Source: Limnohabitans_A sp048020265 (GTDB taxonomy: Bacteria; Pseudomonadota; Gammaproteobacteria; Burkholderiales; Burkholderiaceae_C). Taken from it: 64,000 nucleotides of DNA. Made by a program: the position numbers and the translations under genes. Within the stretch, counting starts at the first letter, position 1, and each line of letters begins with the position of its first letter. Below the pieces are notes generated by a model. That model did no database searches, was not told where the DNA came from, and was given only the letters and a program-made list of their open reading frames with translations. Shown here piece after piece: positions 1 to 8,075 of this stretch. The stretch is from the NCBI RefSeq assembly GCF_048020265.1, contig NZ_CP171843.1, positions 2,294,001 through 2,358,000 on the forward strand. Reading direction: 5' to 3'.

Positions 1-1
1 G

Positions 2-436
2 GAGATCAACGGCCAAAAATTTGATCCCCAAGGCTGGATGGCCGAGCACTGGCGCTCATGGCGTCGAGACTGCCAGCGCGTTCGCGCCGAAGCCCCCGAC
101 ACGGCCACGGCCCAGGCCGTGCTGCAAACCATCCAGCAGCACAGCCTGCCGGACTCGTTGGAGGCACAGCTGTTGCAACTGCAGCTGCAGGCCGACTGGG
201 CGATTGCCGAGGTGGCATTCGAAACCCTGAACCCCAGCATCGTGGTGTTGCGTCGGCACGGTGGCGTTTGGCGCATCCAGGACACTGCAGTCTGGAGCGG
301 CTCCACAGCGCCCTGGCAAACGGCCAATTTTGTACGCCGCTATTTGCAACAGCAAGCCCCTGAGCTACCACCCGCACTGATCGACTGCGTGCCCATTGAG
401 GCCCGCCGCTATGCAGCGCTATCAAACGGGTTATGA
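2..436 (+). CDS. hypothetical protein, 5'-truncated by the window edge
   Basis: The reading frame is open from base 2 to a TGA at 434-436, giving about 144 visible codons; the true start lies outside the window. An internal ATG at 38 could be a start but the frame continues upstream. The protein is rich in Gln, Leu and Ala, with a Gln/Leu-rich helical stretch in the middle and a short beta-like segment (VWRIQDTAVWSG) after it. I do not recognise a family, signal peptide or membrane segment. Its stop overlaps the start of the photolyase-like gene (ATGA), so the two are probably translated from one message. Confidence 0.6.
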   Translation, partial: EINGQKFDPQGWMAEHWRSWRRDCQRVRAEAPDTATAQAVLQTIQQHSLPDSLEAQLLQLQLQADWAIAEVAFETLNPSIVVLRRHGGVWRIQDTAVWSGSTAPWQTANFVRRYLQQQAPELPPALIDCVPIEARRYAALSNGL

Positions 437-2037
437 CCATGACTTACCGTGTCGTCTGGTTCAAACGTGACCTGCGGCTGCAGGACCATGCCGCGCTCGT
501 GCACGCTGCAACCCTTGGCCCGGTGCTGTGCCTCTACATAGTGGAGCCCGGTTTGTGGGCCCAACCGGATGCCGCCTTGCAACACTTCGAGTTCGTGCGC
601 GAATCGCTGAATGAACTGCACGACGAGCTGCAGGCGCTGGGCGGCAGCCTGCAGGTGCGCGTGGGGCCTGCGGTGCAGGTGCTGGCCGCACTGCATGCAC
701 AAGCGCCTTTTGCCGAATTGGTCTCGCACCAAGAAACCGGCAACGCCTTCACCTACGAGCGCGACCTGCAGGTCGGCGCGTGGTGCCGCAGCGCGGGGGT
801 GGGCTGGACCGAGCTGCCCCAGTTTGGCGTGGTGCGGCGTCTGAAAAGCCGCAACACCTGGCAAGCCCGCTGGGAGGCGCACATGGCCGCGCCGCAAGCG
901 GTCTTGCCCCCGTTGAACTTTTTTCACGCGCCGGACCCTTCAGGCCCCGAGGTGATGACACCGCCACCTGGCCTGCAACACAACCCCGCCCAGCGCCAGC
1001 ACGGTGGGCGTCGCCTGGGTTTGGAGACCTTGCACAGCTTTCTAGACGCGCGGGCGCTGAGCTACCGGGGCGGCATCTCCTCGCCGCTGACCTCGCCCAC
1101 CGCCTGTTCACGCATCTCGGCCTATTTGGCCTGGGGCTGCATCAGCATGCGCGAGGTGGTGCAGACCACCCGCGCTGCGCTCGATGCCTTGCCGCCACAA
1201 GCGGGCAGGCACAAGGCCGGACTCATCGGCTTCATCAGCCGCTTGTATTGGCACTGCCACTTCATCCAGAAGCTCGAGAGCGAACCCGAAATCGAGTGGC
1301 GCAACATGCACCGGGGCTACGACGGCCTGCGCGAAGACGGCTGGAACGACGCCCACTTTGCAGCATTGACCTCTGCACGCACCGGCTGGCCCATGGTGGA
1401 CGCGTGTGTGGTCATGCTGCACCAGACCGGCTGGCTGAACTTTCGCATGCGAGCCATGCTGGTGTCGGTGGCGGCTTACCCCCTGTGGCTCGACTGGCGG
1501 CCCGTGGGCCAATGGCTGGCCACCCAATTCTTGGACTACGAGCCCGGCATCCACTGGAGCCAGCTACAAATGCAGTCGGGCACCACCGGCATCAACACCA
1601 CACGGGTCTACAACCCGATCAAACAAGCGCAAGACCACGACCCCAAAGGCATTTTTGTGCGCCGCTGGCTGCCGCACATGCGCCGCGTGCCCGACACCTG
1701 GTTGTTCGAGCCCTGGCTCATGCCGCCCGAGGTGCAGCGCCACTGCGGCTTGACGGTGGGCAGCGGGCCGGATGCCGACATTCCCCTGCCCGTGGTGGAT
1801 TTGGCCGAAGCCACGCGCACCGCCAAAGCCGCGCTGCACGCACGACGGGCTGAGCCCGGTGTGAAGGCGGGCAAAAAAGCCATCGTGGAGAAACACGCCT
1901 CGCGCAAACACGGCAGCGGCGCGCAGCGTGATGTGTTCGCCCGCGACTCGGACAGCCCGAAAACCAGTCGCCGAAAAACGCGTCCGTCTTCCGATGCCAT
2001 CACCCCACCCAGCGCCCAGCTGGGCTTTGATTTTTAA
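433..2037 (+). CDS. cryptochrome/photolyase-family flavoprotein
   Basis: A 534-residue member of the photolyase/cryptochrome family. The N-terminal antenna domain (about residues 5-135) opens with RVVWFKRDLRLQDHAAL, the usual strand and helix of the family. The FAD domain (about 225-415) carries TGWPMVDACVVMLHQTGW (317-334) and the downstream INTTRVYNPIKQ (387-398), which replaces the NGGWQWA-type loop of classical class I photolyases. The ending, about residues 455-534, is an Ala/Lys/Arg-rich, low-complexity tail beyond the FAD domain. I chose the ATG at 433 because it overlaps the upstream stop as ATGA; a second ATG at 439 is possible. It is followed after 3 bases by the DASH gene. The name fits the fold; whether it repairs DNA or acts as a blue-light receptor cannot be decided from sequence. 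Confidence 0.88.
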   Translation: MTMTYRVVWFKRDLRLQDHAALVHAATLGPVLCLYIVEPGLWAQPDAALQHFEFVRESLNELHDELQALGGSLQVRVGPAVQVLAALHAQAPFAELVSHQETGNAFTYERDLQVGAWCRSAGVGWTELPQFGVVRRLKSRNTWQARWEAHMAAPQAVLPPLNFFHAPDPSGPEVMTPPPGLQHNPAQRQHGGRRLGLETLHSFLDARALSYRGGISSPLTSPTACSRISAYLAWGCISMREVVQTTRAALDALPPQAGRHKAGLIGFISRLYWHCHFIQKLESEPEIEWRNMHRGYDGLREDGWNDAHFAALTSARTGWPMVDACVVMLHQTGWLNFRMRAMLVSVAAYPLWLDWRPVGQWLATQFLDYEPGIHWSQLQMQSGTTGINTTRVYNPIKQAQDHDPKGIFVRRWLPHMRRVPDTWLFEPWLMPPEVQRHCGLTVGSGPDADIPLPVVDLAEATRTAKAALHARRAEPGVKAGKKAIVEKHASRKHGSGAQRDVFARDSDSPKTSRRKTRPSSDAITPPSAQLGFDF

Positions 2038-2040
2038 ACC

Positions 2041-3360
2041 ATGCGCACCACCCTCTTCTGGTTTCGAAACGACTTGCGCCTGCACGACCAGCGCGCCTTG
2101 ATGCAAGCTGTTGAGCACGCCCAAACCCATGGCCAAGCCCTGCTGCTGGTCTATGTGCACGAACCGGTGCAAGACGCGCCCACCGCCTGGGGCTTTCGCC
2201 GCATGGGCGCGCACCGCAGGCGCTTTCTTGCCGACACGCTGCAAGACCTGCAAAACTCATTGCAGGCACTGGGCCAGCGCTTGGTATTGCTGCACGGCCC
2301 CGTAGCCGAGGTGCTGCCCGCTTGCGCGAGCCATGTTGACGCAGATACCGTGTTTTGCGAAGACATCGCCGCGCCCGAAGAAGAAGCGCAGGTGCAGGCC
2401 CTGATCAACGCGGGGCTCACGGTCAAAACCCTGTGGCAGTCCAGCCTGATCGAACCCGACGCCCTGCCCTTTGCGGCCGAAGACATGCCGCAGGTGTTCA
2501 CGGTGTTTCGCCAGCGCATCGAATCGGCGCGGCTCCAACCCCTGGCACCGCTGCACGCGCCCAGTGAGCTACCAGCGCCGCCAAATGATCACCTGACCAC
2601 CCTGCCCGGCTGCACGGACAAGCCCTTCGCGCTGCTGCAAGCCCACACCGAGGCAGATGCGCACCCGCGCTCAAACTTTCCGTACACCCAGGCCGCCTGC
2701 CGGGGCGGTGAAACCAGCGCCTTGGCCCACCTGCACAGCTACCTCACGCCGCCCTGGCCCGACCGCTACAAACAAACCCGCAACGCCCTGCAAGGCCAGC
2801 ACACCAGCAGCCACTGGTCGCCCTGGCTGGCCACGGGATCGCTATCGGCCCGCCGCATTTGGGCCCAGTTGCAGGCCTACGAGCAACAACACGGCAGCAA
2901 CGACGGCACGTATTGGCTGTGGTTTGAGCTGCTGTGGCGCGACAACTTCCGCATGCTGCATCTGCAGCACGGTCCGCAGCTCTATGCGGCGCGGGGTTTG
3001 TCGAACCTGCCCAAGCCCTCGCACTTTCCGAAAGACTTTGCACGCTGGTGCAGCGGCCAAACGGGCGAGCCCATCGTGGACGCGGGCATGCGCGAGCTGG
3101 CCGCCACCGGCTTCACCTCCAACCGCATGCGCCAGATCGTGGCCAGCTTTCTGGTGCACGACCTGTCTTGCGACTGGCGCGCGGGTGCCGCCTGGTTCGA
3201 GTCGCAGCTGGTGGACTTTGATGTCCAAAGCAACCAGGGCAACTGGCTGTACGTGAGCGGCCGCGGCACCGACCCGCGTGTGGGCCGACGCTTCAACCCC
3301 GCCAAACAAACGCAAGACCACGACCCGCAGGGCCGCTACCGACAGGTCTGGCTGGCCTGA
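2041..3360 (+). CDS. DASH-type cryptochrome / single-strand photolyase
   Basis: A 439-residue cryptochrome of the DASH group. The N-terminal antenna domain begins TLFWFRNDLRLHDQRAL. The FAD-binding part contains GEPIVDAGMRELAATGF and ends with NQGNWLYVSGRGTDPR (398-413), a DASH-type signature. DASH proteins bind FAD and usually MTHF, and repair cyclobutane pyrimidine dimers mainly in single-stranded DNA or loops. There is no long C-terminal extension, unlike the preceding paralogue. It starts 3 bases after that gene stops, so the two are probably co-transcribed and co-regulated. Confidence 0.9.
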   Translation: MRTTLFWFRNDLRLHDQRALMQAVEHAQTHGQALLLVYVHEPVQDAPTAWGFRRMGAHRRRFLADTLQDLQNSLQALGQRLVLLHGPVAEVLPACASHVDADTVFCEDIAAPEEEAQVQALINAGLTVKTLWQSSLIEPDALPFAAEDMPQVFTVFRQRIESARLQPLAPLHAPSELPAPPNDHLTTLPGCTDKPFALLQAHTEADAHPRSNFPYTQAACRGGETSALAHLHSYLTPPWPDRYKQTRNALQGQHTSSHWSPWLATGSLSARRIWAQLQAYEQQHGSNDGTYWLWFELLWRDNFRMLHLQHGPQLYAARGLSNLPKPSHFPKDFARWCSGQTGEPIVDAGMRELAATGFTSNRMRQIVASFLVHDLSCDWRAGAAWFESQLVDFDVQSNQGNWLYVSGRGTDPRVGRRFNPAKQTQDHDPQGRYRQVWLA

Positions 3361-3371
3361 TAATCGGGTGC

Positions 3372-4010
3372 ATGTATGCCATTCAATCCTGGGGTGACAC
3401 CCTGCGCCTGCTGGTCGAGTTGTCGGCCACCGCCGCCTTTGCGCTGTCGGGCCTGATGGAAGCGGCCCGCAAGCGGCTCGACGCGGTGGGCGTGTGCGTG
3501 GTGGCGTTTCTGGCGGCCTTTGGCGGTGGCACGCTGCGCGACTTGCTGCTGGACTACCGGCCTTTTTTCTGGGTGCAACACACCGAAATGCTCTGGGGCG
3601 TGCTGGCCCTGTGCGTGGCGGCCATGCTGTTCATGCGCCAGCGCCATTTTGAAGTCACCGAAAAAGCCATCCTCTGGCCTGACGCCCTGGGGCTGGGCCT
3701 GTTCACCGCAACGGGTGTGCACCACGCGCTCCTGTCCACCATGCCCCCGGTAGTGGCCGTGCTCATGGGCCTGATCACGGGCGTGTTTGGCGGCGTGTTG
3801 CGCGACATGGTGTGCAACGAAATCCCCACCGCCTTCAAGGACCACCGTCCTTACGCGGTCTGCGCCTTTGCGGGCGGCTGGACTTATGTGGGCCTGTGGT
3901 CCACCGATGCCCCCGGCTGGGTGGCGCTGCTGGGTTGCGTGGTGGTCACGGTCGGGCTGCGTGGCCTGGCCCTGTGGCGCAACTGGCAGCTGCCCGCGTG
4001 GCGGGCCTGA
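3372..4010 (+). CDS. TRIC/UPF0126-family cation channel-like membrane protein
   Basis: A 212-residue polytopic inner-membrane protein with about seven hydrophobic segments arranged as two similar halves. The conserved pieces are the AAFALSGLMEAARKRLDAVG region near the N terminus, FGGGTLRDLLLD (residues about 53-64), and the matching GVFGGVLRDMVCNEIP in the second half. The repeated GGxLRD motif is the hallmark of the UPF0126/TRIC fold, prokaryotic relatives of trimeric intracellular cation channels. Its physiological ion is unknown. The gene follows the DASH gene closely and probably shares its transcript. Confidence 0.85.
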   Translation: MYAIQSWGDTLRLLVELSATAAFALSGLMEAARKRLDAVGVCVVAFLAAFGGGTLRDLLLDYRPFFWVQHTEMLWGVLALCVAAMLFMRQRHFEVTEKAILWPDALGLGLFTATGVHHALLSTMPPVVAVLMGLITGVFGGVLRDMVCNEIPTAFKDHRPYAVCAFAGGWTYVGLWSTDAPGWVALLGCVVVTVGLRGLALWRNWQLPAWRA

Positions 4011-4029
4011 CAAGACTTTTCTGCAAACC

Positions 4030-4992
4030 ATGCCTCAAAACCCTACCGCCTTCTGGGGCGGCATCTTCTTTTCTTTGGCTGCCGGCATGATGTGGGGCCT
4101 GGTGTTTGTGGGCCCGCTGATGCTGCCCGACTACCCCGCCGCGCTGCACACCTTTGGCCGCTATCTGGCCTTCGGTCTCATCGCGCTGCCCCTGGCCTTT
4201 GTGGACCGCGCCGAGATGCGACGGCTCTCCCGGGCCGATTGGGTGGCCGCGCTCAAGCTGGCGGCCATCGGCAACGTGCTGTATTACCTGTTTCTGGCCA
4301 GCGCCATCCAGCGCGCAGGCGGGGCGCTGCCCACCATGATCATCGGCACACTGCCGGTGGTCATCGCCATCTCGGCCAACCTGCTCAACCACCAGCGCGA
4401 CGGGCGTTTTCCGTGGCTCAAACTCGCACCGCCTCTGGTGCTGATCCTGCTGGGCATCGCCTGCGTCAACCATGTGGAGTGGACAGCCCTGGTACAAAAC
4501 CCGGCGGCCGACACCACCCGTTACATCACGGGTGCCGTGCTGGCCGTGGGCGCCGTGGTGTGCTGGACCTGGTACCCGCTGAAAAACGCCGACTGGCTGC
4601 GCGGCCACCCCGACCGCAACCCCCGCGTGTGGGCCACAGCACAAGGCATCGCCACCTTGCCACTGGCCCTGCTGGGCTATGCCGCCTTTTGGCTCTGGGC
4701 CATCGCCACGCACAACCCGATGCCCATGCCGCTCGGTCCGCGCCCGCTCGAATTCATCGGCCTCATGATGGCCATTGGCTTGTTTGCCTCCTGGCTGGGC
4801 ACCCTGTGCTGGAACGCCGCGAGCCAACGCCTGCCCACCGCCCTGGCCGGACAGCTCATCGTGTTTGAAACGCTGGCAGCGCTGGCCTACGCCTTCTGGC
4901 TGCGCGGCCAGTGGCCCGAACCGCTCACGCTGGCGGGCATTGCATTGTTGGTGGCGGGGGTGATTGGCGGGGTGCGGGTCAAGGCGGTTTGA
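4030..4992 (+). CDS. DMT/EamA-family transporter
   Basis: A 320-residue inner-membrane protein with about ten hydrophobic segments in two EamA-like halves, typical of drug/metabolite exporters. The frame is open further upstream (to 3787), but that part overlaps the TRIC gene. The ATG at 4030, 20 bases after the TRIC stop, begins a sensible first membrane segment (FWGGIFFSLAAGMMWGLVF). Substrate cannot be assigned. It is the last gene before the accessory region. Confidence 0.85.
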   Translation: MPQNPTAFWGGIFFSLAAGMMWGLVFVGPLMLPDYPAALHTFGRYLAFGLIALPLAFVDRAEMRRLSRADWVAALKLAAIGNVLYYLFLASAIQRAGGALPTMIIGTLPVVIAISANLLNHQRDGRFPWLKLAPPLVLILLGIACVNHVEWTALVQNPAADTTRYITGAVLAVGAVVCWTWYPLKNADWLRGHPDRNPRVWATAQGIATLPLALLGYAAFWLWAIATHNPMPMPLGPRPLEFIGLMMAIGLFASWLGTLCWNAASQRLPTALAGQLIVFETLAALAYAFWLRGQWPEPLTLAGIALLVAGVIGGVRVKAV

Positions 4993-5064
4993 TTCGTTAT
5001 CCGAATATTTGGCATTTATTCGTTTTGCGGGTATATTGCATTTATTCGTTTTACGGATAAAACG
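4991..5064. promoter_or_regulatory. repeated operator/promoter region of hipBA
   Basis: Two 19-base direct repeats differing at one position lie at 5012-5030 and 5038-5056, 26 bases apart start to start. The second overlaps a perfect inverted repeat CGTTTTA-CGGA-TAAAACG at 5047-5064, ending just before the hipB start at 5067. A third related site, TTCGTTATCCGAAT, lies at 4993-5006. The region is AT-rich against a GC-rich background. Tandem operators of this kind fit autorepression by a HipB-type antitoxin, alone or with HipA. Binding is inferred. Confidence 0.6.
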
Positions 5065-5066
5065 CC

Positions 5067-5336
5067 ATGCCGCACACGCTCGTCACCCCCACACAAATGG
5101 GGCAAATTCTCAAAACAGCCCGCAAAAACAACCAGCTCAGCCAAACCGAACTGGCGTCCCGGGTGGGTCTCAGCCAAAGCCGCATCTCGGCTTTTGAACA
5201 ACAGCCCGAGAACATTGGTCTGGGCCAGTTGCTGTCCGTGCTCAATGCGCTGGGTCTGGAACTCACCGTTCAACCACGTCAGACCACCGCGCCGCAAGCC
5301 CTGCTGGCGCGGGACAGCGACGCGCCGGAGTGGTGA
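5067..5336 (+). CDS. hipB: HipB-like antitoxin, XRE-family regulator
   Basis: An 89-residue helix-turn-helix protein. The HTH runs from about residue 10 to 65 (QLSQTELASRVGLSQSRISA), the XRE/Cro fold. The protein ends just before the hipA-like gene: its TGA is at 5334-5336 and the next ATG is at 5338. In HipBA modules HipB neutralises the kinase HipA and represses the operon. The start at 5067 sits directly after the operator repeats, so the leader is very short. Confidence 0.85.
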   Translation: MPHTLVTPTQMGQILKTARKNNQLSQTELASRVGLSQSRISAFEQQPENIGLGQLLSVLNALGLELTVQPRQTTAPQALLARDSDAPEW

Positions 5337-5337
5337 C

Positions 5338-6666
5338 ATGGGCCGCCCAGCACAAACCCAGGCACTGTCCATCTGGACGAACGGTGAGCGCGTAGGCACC
5401 TGGCGCATGGGTGGCCGCAGCGGCATGTCGCTGCAATACGACCCCACCTGGATGCGCGCCCCTGCAGGCAGACCACTTTCACTGTCGCTGCCCTTTGGCC
5501 TGTATGACAGCCCGCTCAAGGGTCCAGCGGTCGCACATTTTTTTGACAACTTGCTGCCCGACAACGAGACCATCCGCCGTCGGCTGGCGACACGGTTCAA
5601 AACCGGCTCAACCGATGCATTCGATTTACTGCGTGCCATCGGCCGGGACTGTGTCGGGGCTGTGCAATTGCTGGGCGAAGACGAAGCGCCGCACAACGTG
5701 ACCCAAATCGAAGGCACCCGCATGAGCGAGTCCGATGTCGAACAACACCTGCTGCGTGTGGTCAACCCCACCAGCGCCTTGGGCAGCCCCAACACCGATG
5801 ACGATCTGCGGATCTCTTTGGCAGGCGCACAGGAAAAAACAGCGCTGCTCTGGCATCAAGGCCAATGGATGCGACCCCAAGGCACCACGCCCACCACCCA
5901 CATCCTCAAAATGCCGCTGGGCCTGGTGGGCAACCAGAAAGTGGACCTGAGCAGCTCAGTCGACAACGAATGGCTGTGCCTGACGCTGCTGCGTGAATTC
6001 GGTCTGCCGGTAGCGCGATGCGCTGTGCTCACCTTTGGTACACAACGCGTGTTGGCTGTCGAGCGCTTTGACCGCCAACTGCATTCCTCCGGCCAATGGT
6101 GGATGCGGCTGCCGCAGGAAGATTTTTGTCAGGTCCTGGGCCTGCCATCGCACCTGAAGTACGAAGCCGATGGTGGCCCCGGCGTGCGCGACATTGCCCA
6201 AGTCCTGATGCGCTCAACCCAGGCACAGACCGATCTGCGTCACTTCATGAAAAGCCAGATTTTGTTCTGGCTGCTGGCCGCACCCGATGGCCACGCCAAA
6301 AACTTCAGCATTCAGATCTTGCCGCAAGGCCAATTCAAGCTCGCCCCGCTGTACGACGTCATGTCGATCTGGCCGATTGAAGGACCTGGCCCCAACCAGT
6401 GGTCCATTCACAAGCTCAAATTGGCCATGGCTTTTTGGGGCAAGAACAAGCATTACCAGCACAAAGAAGTGCTGCAACGGCATCTGGTCAGCACCGCAAA
6501 AATCTGCGGCCTCAAAGCCGATGTGGCATCCATGATCGAAGAAATCGTGACCCAAACACCGCAAGCCATCGCCAACACCCAAGCCCAACTGCCACACGGG
6601 TTCAAGGCAGCCGTACTCGACAAAACCCTGGCGGGCTTGCAAGCCACATTGGGCAGGCTCAGCTAA
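5338..6666 (+). CDS. hipA: HipA-like serine/threonine kinase toxin
   Basis: A 442-residue HipA-family kinase. The N-terminal domain includes HFFDNLLPDN (68-77). The kinase part has SLAGAQEK (160-167), an ATP-site lysine candidate K191 (HILKMP), the catalytic loop APDGHAKNFS with D317 and N322, and the metal-binding PLYD (D340). All expected catalytic residues are present, so the toxin looks intact. In E. coli, HipA phosphorylates glutamyl-tRNA synthetase and arrests growth; whether this homologue has the same target is unknown. The frame extends upstream into hipB, but the ATG at 5338 directly after the hipB stop is the natural start. Confidence 0.88.
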   Translation: MGRPAQTQALSIWTNGERVGTWRMGGRSGMSLQYDPTWMRAPAGRPLSLSLPFGLYDSPLKGPAVAHFFDNLLPDNETIRRRLATRFKTGSTDAFDLLRAIGRDCVGAVQLLGEDEAPHNVTQIEGTRMSESDVEQHLLRVVNPTSALGSPNTDDDLRISLAGAQEKTALLWHQGQWMRPQGTTPTTHILKMPLGLVGNQKVDLSSSVDNEWLCLTLLREFGLPVARCAVLTFGTQRVLAVERFDRQLHSSGQWWMRLPQEDFCQVLGLPSHLKYEADGGPGVRDIAQVLMRSTQAQTDLRHFMKSQILFWLLAAPDGHAKNFSIQILPQGQFKLAPLYDVMSIWPIEGPGPNQWSIHKLKLAMAFWGKNKHYQHKEVLQRHLVSTAKICGLKADVASMIEEIVTQTPQAIANTQAQLPHGFKAAVLDKTLAGLQATLGRLS

Positions 6667-6713
6667 AAGCGAGACACTGCGGCTCATGCGCACCGCTCGC
6701 TCCAAAGCAACCC

Positions 6714-7130
6714 TTACTTCTTCTTGGCCGGTGTATCTGACACCCCATTGGCCTTGGCAAACGTCAGGATCACTTCGCGAATGATCTTGCGCTGCGCAGC
6801 AGGGAGCTGCAAAAAGGTGTCGAAGGTTTCGCGCTCCAGATAGCCCATACCGTCATCCCAACGCTTTTGGCGTTGCTCAATGGACTGGCGCACCGCGTTG
6901 CCAAATCGCAAGACTTCTGGCTCCACATTGAGCGCAGAGGCCAACACCAGCAACTTGTCCTGCGCGGGGATGGATTCACCCTTAAGCCAACGGGACACCG
7001 CCTGGAAGGTCACAGAGCGGCCCCAGTAGTTGGTGTTGAACAAATTCAACAACACCGCTGGGCGCGGTTCCAGTCCTGCGGACCGCATGGCGGCCTGCAA
7101 GCGCTCTGAGAATTCCAGCTTTTGATCCAT
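6714..7130 (-). CDS. small phage-type helix-turn-helix regulator
   Basis: A 138-residue protein with a helix-turn-helix-like region at about residues 30-60 (SVTFQAVSRWLKGESIPAQD). This resembles small XRE regulators whose HTH detects a WLKGE-type motif. The C-terminal half is helical with no recognised domain and ends in Lys residues. It is divergent from the truncated methyltransferase gene, and the 119-base gap between them holds an array of TTGAA/TTCAA half-sites. It may therefore be the controller of that modification gene, but this is inference. Confidence 0.7.
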   Translation of the reverse strand: MDQKLEFSERLQAAMRSAGLEPRPAVLLNLFNTNYWGRSVTFQAVSRWLKGESIPAQDKLLVLASALNVEPEVLRFGNAVRQSIEQRQKRWDDGMGYLERETFDTFLQLPAAQRKIIREVILTFAKANGVSDTPAKKK

Positions 7131-7176
7131 GCAGGAACACTAAATTTCTGTTCCATATCCATTTAACTTTGTGTTG

Positions 7177-7225
7177 TACTATTGGTTGAATTTTCTATTC
7201 AACTTTCGATTGAACAGGCATTCAA
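7177..7225. promoter_or_regulatory. promoter with four alternating half-sites between regulator and mod fragment
   Basis: Four 5-base half-sites alternate in orientation: TTGAA at 7186-7190, TTCAA at 7198-7202, TTGAA at 7210-7214 and TTCAA at 7221-7225. Their spacing of 11-12 bases is about one helical turn. The first pair forms TTGAAT-TTTCT-ATTCAA. A TACTAT (7177-7182) just upstream could be a -10 element. The array lies in a clearly AT-rich intergenic region between the divergent regulator and mod, and is a candidate binding site for that regulator. Confidence 0.5.
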
Positions 7226-7249
7226 GGATGTGGTGCCTGTGCCGACAAC

Positions 7250-8044
7250 ATGCCCAAGTCCCTGCTCGAACAACTCCCCGACATCGTGGCCAATGGCCGC
7301 AAGCAAGCCGAAAAAATCCTGGAAGGCATCGAGAGCCGCCACCGTGTGGGGCTGCAAACCCGTGAAGTGGTGCTGCCAGCCCGGGACACCGCTGCGAAAG
7401 ACTGGGTCACCCAGCAAAACCGGGCCAGCCAGCGAGAGGTGTTTGCACCAGGGCAAGCCAGCCTGATCGATGACCCGCAAGCCACGCTGGGCGCTGCGCC
7501 CGAAGCACCCTGGGTTAATCGGCTGATTTATGGCGACAACCTGCTGGCCATGGCAGCCTTGTTGGCGGGTGACGAGAACACGCCCAGCCTGCGCGGCAAG
7601 GTGGACCTGATCTACATCGACCCGCCTTTTGACTCCAAGGCCGACTACCGCACCAAAGTCACGCTGCCGGGTGTAGAGATCGAACAAAAACCCACAGTCA
7701 TCGAGCAGTTCGCTTATTCAGACACCTGGAGCGACGGCACTGCTTCATACCTGGCGATGATCACGCCGCGTTTGATCCTGATGCGTGAACTGCTGGCCGA
7801 TACCGGGTCCATCTACGTGCATCTGGATTGGCATGTGGGGCATTACGTGAAGCTAGTAATGGACGAGGTGTTTGGTCGCAACAACTTTAACAATGAAATT
7901 ATTTGGTGTTATTCAGGTCCAACACCTATCAAAACAGCCTTCGCTAGAAAACACGATGTAATTTATTTCTTCACGAAGAGCGACGATCATTTTTTTGTGG
8001 GGGACTACATTGAACATAAAAGCGGTGTGCACAACACTGGTTGA
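7250..8044 (+). pseudogene. type III restriction-modification methyltransferase (Mod), truncated by IS insertion
   Basis: The first 264 residues of a type III DNA adenine methyltransferase. The N-terminal lead (EQLPDIVANGRKQAEKILEG) and the catalytic motif DPPF (124-127, within DLIYIDPPFDS) are intact, as is the region up to a later strand (HDVIYFFTKSDD). The frame then ends at TGA 8042-8044, the first three bases of the IS terminal repeat, so the IS supplies the stop codon. Full Mod proteins are usually well over 500 residues; the target-recognition domain and the AdoMet-binding part after DPPF are gone. No res (nuclease/helicase) gene follows. The product is almost certainly non-functional as a methyltransferase. 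Confidence 0.85.
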
Positions 8045-8075
8045 ATCGCCCCGGGTTTCGTGGAGGCCAGTTGGT

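Noticed and set aside
780..1853. 357-residue alternative frame inside the first photolyase-like gene
   Set aside because: Overlaps a gene with clear family motifs and is Arg/Ala/His-rich without any.
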